DNA of 64,000 nt from positions 3,612,466 to 3,676,465 of the forward strand of contig OZ026557.1 of assembly GCA_964020155.1 (NCBI GenBank), given 5' to 3'. The notes below the pieces were generated by a model, which worked only from the letters and a program-made list of their open reading frames with translations, made no database searches and was not told the origin of the DNA. Within the stretch, counting starts at the first letter, position 1; each line of letters opens with the position of its first letter. Positions 1-10,325 of the stretch are shown piece after piece. Both the position numbers and the translations under genes were made by a program. Source of the DNA: Chondrilla cf. caribensis. Lineage: Eukaryota > Porifera > Demospongiae > Chondrillida > Chondrillidae.

Positions 1-3000
1 CAGCTTCCAAAGGTCAAGTTGAATCAGTATGTGAAGTGCTAAGGTCAGGTGGTAGGCCTTCAATGACAGTGGTTGCTGGTACTTACGGGACCCCACTACA
101 TCAAGCTGTAAGAGCAGGTCACAAAGAGATAGTGTCTGTTCTACTGGAGGAAGGTTGTCCAATTGATGTGAAGGCCAGTAATGGTAGAAGTGTCCTCCAC
201 TGGGCTGCTGGGTGTGGTCAGGTTGACTTGATAAAATTATTTGTTAAGAGTGGATTGGATGTAAATGTGGTAGATAATGATGGTTGTACTCCCCTCCATG
301 CTGCAGCTTGTAAGGGTCATGTAGAATGTGTGCATGTATTACTTGCACTAGGTGGTAGACCTTCAATGACAGTGGTTGCTGGTACTTATGGAACCCCACT
401 ACATCAAGCTGTACTAGCTGGTCACAAAACAATAGTGTCTGTTCTATTGGAGGAATGTTGTCCTATTGATCTAAAGGCCAGTAATGGTGAAAGTGTCCTC
501 CACTGTGCTGCTGTGTATGGTCAGGTTGATTTGATTATATTATTTGTTAAGGGTGGATTGGATGTAAATGTGGTAGATAATGATGGTCGGACTCCCCTCC
601 ACTCTGCAGCTAGTAAGGGTCTTGTAGAATGTGTGTGTGCATTGCTTACATTAGGTGGTAGACCTTCAATGACAGTGGTTGCTGGTACTTACGGAACCCC
701 GCTACATCAAGCTGTACTATCTGGTCACAAAAGGGTAGTGTCTGTTCTATTGAAGGAAGGTTGTCCAATTGATGTAAAGAACAGTGATGGTGAAAGTGTC
801 CTCCACTGGGCTGCTGAGTTTGGTCAGGTTGACTTGATAGAATTATTTGTTAAGGGTGTATTGGATGTAAATGTGGTAGATAATGATGGTCGGACTCCCC
901 TTCACGATGCATCTAGTGAAGGTCATGCAGAATGTGTGCGTGTATTGCTTACATTAGGTGGTAGACCTTCAATGACAGTGGTTGCTGGTACTTATGGAAC
1001 CCCACTACATCAAGCTGTACTAGCTGGTCACGAAAAAATAGTGTCTGTTCTATTGAAGGAAGGTTGTCCTATTGATCTAAAGGACAGTAATGGTGAAAGT
1101 GTCCTCCATTGGGCTGCTGAGTTTGGTCAGGTTGACTTGATAAAATTATTTGTTAAGGGTGGATTGGATGTAAATGTGGTAGATAATGATGGTAGGACTC
1201 CCCTCCACTTTGCAGCTAGTCAGGGTCATGTGGAATGTGTGCATATATTGCTTACACTAGGTGGTAGGTCTTCAATGACAGTGGTTGCTGGTACTTATGG
1301 AACCCCACTACATCAAGCTGTACTAGCTGGTCACAAAAAGATAGTGTCTGTTCTATTGAAGGAAGGTTGTCCTATTGATCTGAAGGCCAGTAATGGTGAA
1401 AGTGTCCTTCACTGTGCTGCTGAGTTTGGTCAGGTTGACTTGATTGAATTATTTGTTAAGGGTGGATTGGATGTAAATGTGGTAGATAATGCTGGTAGGA
1501 TTCCACTTCATTATGCAGCTAGTCTGGGTCATGTAGAATGTGTGCGTGTATTGCTTGGATTATATGGTAGATTATCTGTGCTCACTATTACACATGGATC
1601 CCCACTACCTGAAGCTGATGCAGAAGATGAGAATAGGTTGACTCCTTTCCCCTCAGAGCACAAATTGGATGATTGTCCAACAGATTGGACAGTCCTCCAA
1701 TCTAGAAACGTTCTTGATTCAGTTTGCTCAGACCATGTGCAAACCGATAACATCTTGAAGGAAAGTAGTCATGTCAACCATCAATCAGTAAATAATGGGA
1801 TTAGCTCTAACAGTGAATTCCATCCACTAGGCACCAATGTACAGGAAATGGTTAATCACGTTGAGAAGAATGGGATGACACCGTTGATTATGGCGGCTGC
1901 ATTAATAGAGCTAGAAACATTCAAAGAACTTAGATCAGTGGGAGGGGATATTTACCTGTCTGATAACTTTGGTATGAGATTTTGTGATTATGTTCTAATG
2001 AGCCAAGATGACCCCACTGTACTACATCAGTTCTGTGAGGCTTGTGACATTAGTTGTAGTGAAGATGGCATAATTGGTGCCATTTCTGCCTTGAATTCAA
2101 GTGAGCTACTTGATGTAAATAGAGTGTTGTGCCTGGCAGCTGTAGAGGGGGATGTTAGTGTATTTGATGCCATGGTAACATCCCAATATATACTAGATTA
2201 CCAAAGATGGCCAAAAGCAGGTCTTTTGTTGTCAGCTATCTCTGGCAATGAGCAGATATTGACAGACCTGCACATCTCTTCAGAACCACTCAATCCTTTG
2301 CACATTGCTTTACTCTCTACGTACATGCTACAGGGTGAAGAAGGGTATGATCCTACTTTCATAAAGAGGCTGGTCTCTCACCCACGCACTAAATTCACAG
2401 CTAACAAGGTCTTTCCTAATGGTCTGAGTCCACTTGATGTAGCTCGTCAGTTAAAGCTCCACAACATTGCTGATATGATTGAGGGAGCAGGTGGTGGACC
2501 AGGTCTGTGGGCCAACCTACCAAAGGAGATACTACCAGTGTGCACTGATATTTTGGCTGGTGTAAACCAACTTCGAGACCTCCAGTTGGACGAAGTGATC
2601 GTTTCAACAATATCTGCCTACTTCAACTACCAGACTTGTTCTGGGGGAGGAAGACAGAAGGATGAAGAGATTCTGAAGAATGCTATTCTGGAGAAGAAGC
2701 CCGAACTCAGGAGTATTGACAAACATGTTCTCTCCAATCTCAAATGTAAGGGTAAGTGGGAGAGGGTTGGAAATCTCCTAGAGATCGATGAAGACACTTT
2801 GGACAGACTGGGTGAGGAGTCTCCCGACAGTGATGATGCTTACTACTCCATGCTGAAGTACTGGTTGGAACATGGCCACAATGTGACTTGGAAGACCTTA
2901 CTCAATGCTGTTGGCCACTTTGAAACAAAGAAGACTGTTGATGACATGACAGAGAGGATAGTTGAAGAGAACACAGCACCAAATGTAAGGCCAACAGACC

Positions 3001-3774
3001 TTGCATAGCAGTTGAGCTGTGACATATGATGTGTTGATCCTAAAGACACTTAACCTAGTCTTAAATCTCCTTTCATTCTACAGAGCTCATCTTCACAGCA
3101 TTCCCAACTCTGTCCCCCCAGAGGTCATTCACCTTTACCAGTCCCTGCACCCCGGCCTTCCCTGTACCCCCCACCCACTGTACATGGAGTACAGAGTACA
3201 TCACTTGTGGAGTGTACACACCGTGGTACACATCATGGTAGGTTTGTATGGTGCTCCACTCTACTTGTTTAGTTGTGTCAACAGTTCATCTTCTTCAATG
3301 TACGTAGGTGTTCATATTCCAACAGGATGGGCTGATGAAAAGGCTTCATCCAAACCTCTCTCCACCAGACAGAGTCCCACTGTCTCTGTAGACACCCAAC
3401 GTGAGATATGAGGTACTCAATGTGTGGATTGGTGTAGTCCTTACAGTGTGTGTTCTTTGTTTGTAGGTTTCCAGAGGGACCAAAGTCTCACTGAAGAAAA
3501 ACTCTTGCGTCTAGTTGGGAAAAAAATGGACGCCAGATGGGAGGAGTTTGCGGAGCATTTACATGTGGAGTGGAATATGATAAAAGGAGTACGCAGAAAT
3601 TGCCCGTATGATGTAACAGTCTGCTTTATTGAGGTGACCAGTAGATGGCTGTCTGGTGAGGATGGTACTGGTGAGCGTCCCCGTACCTGGGAGACTGTGT
3701 TTGATGCTCTGAGACTCACAGGACACCCTCTTCTTGTGGAGGAGGTCAAAGAAGCACTGTCAAAGGAACAGTGA
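1..3774 (+). CDS. A1: ankyrin-repeat protein with two death domains (5' partial)
   Basis: Exons <3-2984, 3084-3237, 3326-3400 and 3467-3774; all junctions are GT-AG and the phases (0, 1, 1) join without a stop, giving 1172 visible residues. Comparison with A2 shows that 14 codons plus one base are missing before the window. After one N-terminal ankyrin come five 101-aa units (starting at 48, 351, 654, 957, 1260), each three ankyrins. Next is a unique region with degenerate ankyrins (MTPLIMAAA, LNPLHIALL, LSPLDVARQL), then a first death-type domain (about nt 2700-2970; KGKWERVGNLL, MLKYWLEHG, TWKTLL). A Pro-rich linker leads to a second death domain in the last exon (RWEEFAEHL, SRWLSG, TWETVFDAL). 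Family knowledge: ankyrin-death proteins are intracellular scaffolds or sensors; a signalling role here is inference. Exon 2 carries a 12-bp in-frame insertion. The 66-bp third intron has an in-frame TGA, unlike A2-A4. Confidence 0.85.
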
Positions 3775-4120
3775 ACAGGTGAGCACCAACCACTGTTGAA
3801 ATGCCACTACTCGGTGTAGTGTAAGGATAAAGTTGTGAGAGTTTTCTTTTAATGTACATCTTTTTATTGTCCAGTGTGTATGTTGTGCGTTGTTAGTTCC
3901 TCTTTATTTTATAGCAGCCATTAACCTGTGTGTGTATATGACCTCACCACAATTGGATCTGCCTCTTCTGAACTACCCTGATCACAGCCTCCTCCCAGCT
4001 TGTATATAGCCAAGTGATCCGTAATATGATTTCCACCAGAAAAAAATCCAGATCTGAATTTAACCAACACTTCAATCATCACAGATGTCTTCTGACCACA
4101 ACCTTGCTCTCCCTTAATCT
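3775..4120 (+). other. 3' flank/3'UTR of A1
   Basis: No coding potential is seen. Four bases after the stop codon lies a donor-like AACAG|GTGAGC, and a pyrimidine-rich TTTATTTTATAG acceptor-like site follows near 3915. Both are kept in A1, A2, A3 and A4, so a spliced 3'UTR is possible. No AATAAA is seen here. The block ends where the 32-bp minisatellite starts. Confidence 0.4.
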
Positions 4121-5626
4121 TCACCCGAAGCAGCCAGACCATGCCCTTGTTTTCACTCGAAGCAGCCTGAACACACCCTTGTTCTCACCCGAAGCAGCCT
4201 GACCACGCCCTTGTTCTCACTCGAAGCAGCCTGAACACACCCTTGTCCTTGTTGGAAGCAGCCTGGACACACCCTTGCTCTCACCCGAAGCAGCCTGAAC
4301 ACACCCTTGTTCTCACCCAAAGCAGCCTGAATACACTCTTGTTCTCACCCGAAGCAGCCTAAACATACCCTATTTCCCACCAGGAGCAGCCTGACCACAC
4401 CCTTTTTCTCACCCAAAGCAGCCTCAGCACACCCTTGTTCTCTCCAGAAGCAGCCTAAACACACCCTTGTTCTCTCCAGAAGCAGCCTGAAAATGCCCTT
4501 GTTCTCAACAGAAGCAGCCTGAACACACACCTGTTCTCACCCGAAGCAGCCTGACCACACCCTTGTTTTCACTCGTAGCAGCCTGACCACACCCTTTTTC
4601 TCACCCAAAGCAGCCTGAACACACTCTTGTTCTCTCCAGAAGCAGCCTGAACACACCCTTGTTCTCAACAGAAGCAGCCTGAACACACCCTTGTTCTCAC
4701 TTGAAGCAGCCTAAACACACCCTTTTTCCCACCAGGAGCAGCCTGGCCACACCCTTTTTCTCACCCCAAGCAGCCTGAACACACCCTTGTTGTCTCCAGA
4801 AGCAGCCTGACCACACCCTTGTTCTCACCCGAAGCAGCCTGAACACCCTTTTTCTCACCCGAAGCAGCCTGAACACACCTTTATTCTCACCCGAAGCAGC
4901 CTGAACACACCCGTAATCTCACTTGAAGCAGCCTGAACACACCCTTTTTCCCACCAGAAGCAGCCTGAACACACCCTTTTTCTCACCCGATGCAGCCTGA
5001 ACACACTTCTTCTCACCCGAAGCAATTTGACCACACCCTTGTTTTCACTTGTAGCAGCCTGAACACACCCTTGTTCTCACCCGAAGCAGCCTGAACACAC
5101 CCTTGTTCTCTCCAGAGGTAGCCTGAACACACACTTGTTCTTACTTGAAGCAGCCTAAACACACCCTTTTTCCCACCAGGAGCAGCCTGACCACACCCTT
5201 GTTTTCACTTCTAGCAGCCTGAACACACCCTTGTACTCACCCGAAGCAGCCTGAACACACTCTTGTTCTCTCCAGAGGTAGCCTGAACACACCCTTTTTC
5301 TCACCCGAAGCAGCCTGAACACACCCTTGTTCTCACCCGAAGCAGCCTGAACACACCCTTGTTCTCTCCAGAAGCAGCCTGAACACACCCTTGTTCTCTC
5401 CAGAAGCAGCCTGAACACACCCTTGTTCTCACCCGAAGCAGCCTGAACACACCCTTTTTCTCACCTGAAGCAGCCTGAACACACCCTTGTTCTCATCAGA
5501 AGCAGCCTGAACACACTCTTGTTCTCTCCAGAAGCAGCCTGAACACACCCTTTTTCTCACCCGAAGCAGCCTGAACACACCCTTGTCTTGCCAAACGCAG
5601 CCTGACCACACCCTCCTCCCCACCAG
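4121..5626. repeat. 32-bp minisatellite M1
   Basis: Tandem array of a 32-bp unit with core CAGCCTGAACACACCCTTGT followed by TCTC, a variable stretch and GAAG. By length it holds about 47 units. Variation is concentrated in the segment between TTCTC and GAAGCAG (ACCC, CTCC, ACTC, AACA). Because 32 is not a multiple of 3, apparent open frames on the minus strand have a 32-residue period and are an artefact. Confidence 0.95.
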
Positions 5627-7063
5627 AATGACTTCAATGTGAATATGTCTGGACCTGTATTTTACAAATTGTTGGGAAATTGTCTTGAAATTTGCATGAT
5701 GTTGTTGTCCACGCTCTTACATGTGTACATATACAGTGTTATGTTGTTGAACATTAACCAAACTTCAATAGTATAATAGTACACAAATTATATACGTATA
5801 AGAATTATTAATTCAATAATAATTATTATGTTTTTTGAGATTATGTGATAATAAAGATTGTGATAATATTATAGTAAAGTGAATGTGTGTGTGTATGTGT
5901 GTACAATCACTAGTAGTATGAGTGAGTGTGTGAGTGTGCGTGCGTGCTCACGTGCTACCGTACGTGTGTGTGTCACACGCAGCCATTGACTGCATATCAG
6001 GAGATTTCATCCAACCAATACTTGATCCAGTGACACAGATCCTGTGTAATGTCAATATATTATCTCTGCCTTGATTTTGTACGTGGTTAAGACATGGGCA
6101 CGAGGGCATTAAGACATATAAAATACCGAGTCCCGAGGGCGAGTGTATTTTATGTCATATATATTACCATGTGTATGGATCTGCAATATATGCATATCTG
6201 GTTGACTAGTGTTTAATATAATGTTAATCATGGATACCCTCAACTCTAGTATTGAAAACAATTCTAATAATTAGTGGTGTGAATGTGTAATTTTGTTTTA
6301 TTATACAGTTGAGCATAACGATGGTTTATACTCAACCAAATATCTCTGTGTAAGTATACTGAAGCATTTTTGGGTTTGTCAATATATGTAATAGTGTACA
6401 TGTCCCCACATACATCCCTACATGTGTGTTACCACATGTTTTACAACATGTGACACTACATGTACGTGTGTACATACGTATACACAAACACTATGTACAT
6501 GCATTCCTACATACGTAGGTCTCTGCATGTGTTATACCACATGTTACTACATGTGTCCATATGTGTATAACTATATACATGCTGAACTATTATGCATGCT
6601 TCCATGTATTGTAAAACATATGCCTAGTGGTGCTGATTGGTCTCACTGGTAGTGTACACTATATATGTCATGTAGTAAATGTACTGTATAACAACAGTGG
6701 TGCAATCATTATACGTAATATTGAATTGAGAACTCATACTTATGTCAAAATAATTTCAGTTTTGACAAGTTATGAATGAATTTCTGTATTGATGCATACA
6801 CTACAAACTGGAACACACATGCACACACACACAAGACATGCATGTATATGCATACACACACGTATACACACATGCACACATCTGGTGTACTGACCTGCAC
6901 AAGTACAAATTGTGATTGGGTGATTTGACAAGCTCACTTATGTACATACTTAAACAATATTATATATACAGTACGTATGTACAGACATGTATGTATGTAC
7001 GTGTGTGCGTGTGTCTATGAATTTTCTTATCCCTTTGCTATTATGTTTTTACACACACTGCGG
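5627..7063. other. Intergenic spacer between M1 and C1
   Basis: AT-rich non-coding sequence that recurs after every minisatellite (18464-19553, 36313-37396, 50325-51460). It is rich in ACATGT/TACGTA palindromic stretches. The part at about 5930-6300 is shared only with unit 4. An imperfect palindromic insertion (about 6085-6165, TAAAATAC...GTATTTTATG around a CGAGTCCCGAGGGCGAG core) is present here but absent from unit 4. An AATAAA occurs at 5850 but is not conserved between units. Confidence 0.5.
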
Positions 7064-7967
7064 GCTGAAATAGCAGAACTTGAGAAACAGAGGACATCTT
7101 TTCTGGACAAAATGGAGTCTCTTAAGGTTGATGTTGCTTCAGGTGAAAGAGCCAAGCATGTTTCACAGGATCTAGCTGGTCATCTGGAAAAGGAACTCCA
7201 GAAAACCAGAACAAGCTACCAGAAACTCCAAGGAGAGAACTGTGAGCTCAGGGTCAAGTTGGAGGACTCTCACACACGTGAACAGCAACTGGACATGCTG
7301 CTCACCAGCCAGAGGAAGCAGCGTAGCAATCTGGACTCCTCACTTGAAGGCATCCAACCAGCAAAGCCTTGAGGCTCAGATGAGGATACGAGAACTGGAA
7401 GGAAGCCTGAATGAGAGGGAGAGGGACTTTAAGAAGAAGTTTGTGAATTGTGTTCCATCATACATTCATACACACATACATCCGTGCATGCATACATACA
7501 TACATACAGACGTACATACATATGCATGCAGTACATGTAGTGTGGTCTTGAAACAGCCATCAAACATTGTACTGTATTCATATGCATACGTATGTATGCC
7601 AGTACATTTGTACGTACATACGTACGTATATGGTAGACTACGTACTTGCTCATTAGCCTATAGCTACTGTACATCACTCAATCCCCTACACTGTATGTAC
7701 TTATGTACATATGTACTCATACATACGTATGTTGTATAGTTTGTAGAGTATGTGTACGTACGTATGTACATAAGCATGTATCTCCTTGTATTAATGTGTA
7801 CATACATATCCACATACGTATGCAGATTGAATGATATTCAAATGGAGCAGAGCGGAGAGATTGGTCAGAGGTTGACCAAGATGGAGGCCTTACGTAAAGT
7901 GCAGGAAAATGAGTGGATAAGTAAAGAACATGATTACAGGAAGACGATTACTCAACTTGAGACTATA

Positions 7968-8062
<95 letters not shown>

Positions 8063-8576
8063 TGTGTGTGTTTGTTTGTGTGTGTGCATGCATGCGTGTG
8101 TGCGTGCGTTGTGCGTGCATGTGTATGTGTGCGATTACCTTTGACCTTCCATTGCTGATATAATGTGTGTGGTGTGATACAGATTAGCACATACAAATCT
8201 ACATACATACATACATATGTACATACTCCTTCATTCTACATCTCTCCTGCCAATCCAGGTTCACCTGCTTCATGACCAAATACGTGAGGACAAGAAAAAG
8301 AGAGAAGAGTACCTCAAACTAGCCACGAGTTTTGATGGAGAAATCAAACAGATGAGGGACATGATGGACCACTCCGTCCGTCCTGTCTCCTCTGATCACA
8401 GTGAAACTGGTAGAGCTGTGAGTAGGGACCTCCAGCCCCATGGTAGCACCACTGCAGACTACAAGATCAGGTCTCCTCGTACAAGCACACCTTCCAAGAC
8501 CACTTCTTCCAGGTCCTTTCTGCACTTGTCTCCTCACAGGTCACCACTGAGACTCAACAAGACAGAGCAACTTTGA
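7064..8576 (+). pseudogene. C1: 3'-terminal exons of a coiled-coil protein, disabled
   Basis: Three exons (7064-7438, 7826-7969, 8259-8576) encode an alpha-helical, Glu/Lys/Gln-rich coiled coil (AEIAELEKQRTSFLDKME; RIRELEGSLNERERDFKKK) and a Ser/Arg/Pro-rich tail ending KTEQL. Upstream exons with a start codon are not present. Lesions compared with C2 and C3: the acceptor CAG of the first exon is CGG (7061-7063), one extra T at about 7344 shifts the frame into TGA (7370-7372), and two extra bases precede the second donor. The family was not recognised; a centrosomal or ciliary coiled-coil protein is only a guess. The copy should not give a normal product. Confidence 0.75.
7970..8135. repeat. 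(GT)n microsatellite with (GC)n core
   Basis: A run of GT dinucleotides interrupted by CGCGCGCGCGC, then more GT and TGCATGCG variants. It begins at the 5' splice donor of the second C1 exon, so the GT of the donor is the first GT of the repeat. Alternating purine-pyrimidine DNA of this kind can adopt Z-DNA (established knowledge). Confidence 0.95.
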
Positions 8577-8847
8577 TCCTTTTTACCCCACTAATGTCTC
8601 TATTAATTCAAGTTATGTACATACTATTATATATACTTGAGTAGTTTTATTTTGGCTATCATTTGTCCTTTTCCTTCATAATATTACTATAGCTATTATT
8701 GTATCCTATCATGAATGACCAATTCAATGCAGTATACCCATATTATTATATATTATTATACATACTGTATATAAGATTCGTTTATATACGTATACTCGAA
8801 TGTTATATGTATAATTCAGCTGCAGGTTGTGCACATAATAATGAGGA

Positions 8848-8894
8848 TGACGTATAGAGGCCGCTGTTTCGATTACGTAACGTTGCCTAGCAAC
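8848..8894 (+). promoter_or_regulatory. X-box plus bZIP-like sites
   Basis: GTTGCCTAGCAAC at 8882-8894 fits the RFX X-box pattern (RYYNYY, one base, RRNRAC). Just upstream are ATTACGTAAC, with the palindrome TTACGTAA typical of PAR-bZIP factors, and TGACGTA, a CRE-like half site. The same cluster is kept in unit 2. That it drives A2 (or a gene upstream) is inference from position; no TATA box is seen. Confidence 0.55.
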
Positions 8895-9240
8895 ACTCGG
8901 TAAGTTTAAGTAAACGGGCTGGTATACTGATACTTGGGCGTTCCCAGCGAGTCAGAAGACACCAGCAAGACGGTAGAATTCGTCCGAACAAACTGTTTTA
9001 ACGGTAGAGTTGAACCTTATCATTTTAATTCCTTCGATTTGCATACCTGTAGCTGGTACAGGAGATTGATTTCGCTATGATTTCCCTCTTTTGATTTTAT
9101 AATCCTTCCAACCTTCGTAGTGGTTCATTGTACTTGGGCTGATGTTTATCAGCGATCGAAGCTGAGGGTTGAATCTAATTTCCAGTTCTGTCAGTACTGA
9201 GTAGATGCTCGTGTATTATAATAATGTCGTTCTTGTACAG

Positions 9241-9367
9241 GTTCCACTGAAGGTTGACGTTGGAAACAAGATCTTCTGTACATGGTCCTTTACTAAGAGA
9301 GACTATCGCTGTGGTTCCTGCTCTTTGAGTCGGAAAATTGTAATGTTCTCTGAAGTGTTGTGATCAG
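9241..9367 (+). other. Candidate 5'UTR exon of A2
   Basis: Bounded by an acceptor TTCTTGTACAG and a donor GATCAG|GTGAGG. The same exon-like block is conserved at 21739-21865 and 40824-40951. No long open frame runs through it, so it would be untranslated. Transcript evidence is lacking. Confidence 0.35.
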
Positions 9368-10097
9368 GTGAGGTTATGATTTTACTGGATAGTTAGTGTT
9401 ATTCCTACCCCAGGGTGTAGTGTATGTAATGGTTGCGGTATGTTTACACAGTTACTACCTGACGGCGGTATAAACGGTAATGCTGCGAAAGCATAAACAT
9501 ACGGTAACTTGTATTTTATTTATTTCAAGAAATTTTGAACAGTCAAGTTAATGAAAAAATGAGTAATAGTTATTACACATCAAAGTGTGCTGTATGCTTC
9601 TCACAGCACTGAGACCTGAAGGGTTGGGATTGCCAGAGGGTGAGTGTGGCACACTTAGATGTGTAATAACTGACTTGATGTACCAAAATTGATAAGAAAT
9701 ACTCAAATGATCACAGAATATGTTGTTTTGAGGTTTTGTTGGCAAATCCACTGGAATTGACTCCTAAAATCTACTGTTGATCCAACCCTAGTTATGGGCA
9801 TTTACTGTAGCCCAGGCTTCAACATGTACAACTTCATAGGTACTCTAAAATCTAAGCAAGACTTACTATGACAGAGCGTCAGGCTTCGAGTTCTGTAGGC
9901 CAAGAGAATATGTGTCCCATTTTTAATGTCTAGAAAAGAAGCTATTCTTATCCTTTGATCTGCCCATGCATTGAACAACAATGATTGTAGCGATGGCAAT
10001 TATAAATTCTGAATAATCTCATGCCATGATCAAAAAGCCATACTAAAGTTTAACAATATTCAAAATTACAATCCATTCTGTCTGGCTGTGTGTACAG

Positions 10098-10204
10098 ATC
10101 TCATCCCAGTTGTGTGGTATAGATAATCTATGGATGAACAGGGCTCAGGCATACCTTATGCAAGTTCATGGAAATAGATTAACCCACACCATTCTATCAA
10201 ATAG
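10098..10204 (+). other. Candidate second 5'UTR exon of A2
   Basis: Follows an acceptor TGTGTGTACAG and ends at ATAG|GTAATT. The next acceptor TTGGTACAG lies just before GAAAATG, the A2 start. In A3 and A4 the equivalent donor is GCAATT, so those copies would need a GC-AG intron or another donor. Confidence 0.35.
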
Positions 10205-10325
10205 GTAATTATGACTAATGGAATATTTCTATCCATCCTCTCCCATCACAATTATTATATTATATTGCACATTATTCAAATTGACTTAAATTTATCACTT
10301 ATAGAACATTTATTGGTACAGGAAA

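Larger units (their letters stand above)
8577..10321 (+). other. Promoter/5'UTR block P1 of A2
   Basis: Non-coding block between the C1 stop and the A2 start exon, recurring before A3 and A4. It holds an RFX/bZIP site cluster (about 8848-8894) and two candidate untranslated exons. A stretch of roughly 400 bp (about 9430-9810) is present here and in unit 3 but missing in unit 2. No coding region is seen. Confidence 0.5.

Noticed and set aside
3019..3411. A separate small gene in the region after the exon-1 stop of A1 (and equivalents in A2-A4)
   Set aside because: The open frame crosses two predicted introns; the exon segments join A exon 1 in phase and the rest is intronic.
6422..6652. Cys/Tyr-rich open frames in the M-C spacers (also near 18829, 36722, 51112)
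   Set aside because: They come from TACATG/ACATGT palindromic low-complexity DNA and differ between units by frame-breaking changes.
7970..8135. Open frames rich in Val-Cys or His-Thr
   Set aside because: They are translations of GT/CA microsatellites.
9430..9810. The segment present in units 1 and 3 but not 2 as a transposon
   Set aside because: No terminal repeats or target duplication could be seen; a simple deletion in unit 2 explains it equally well.
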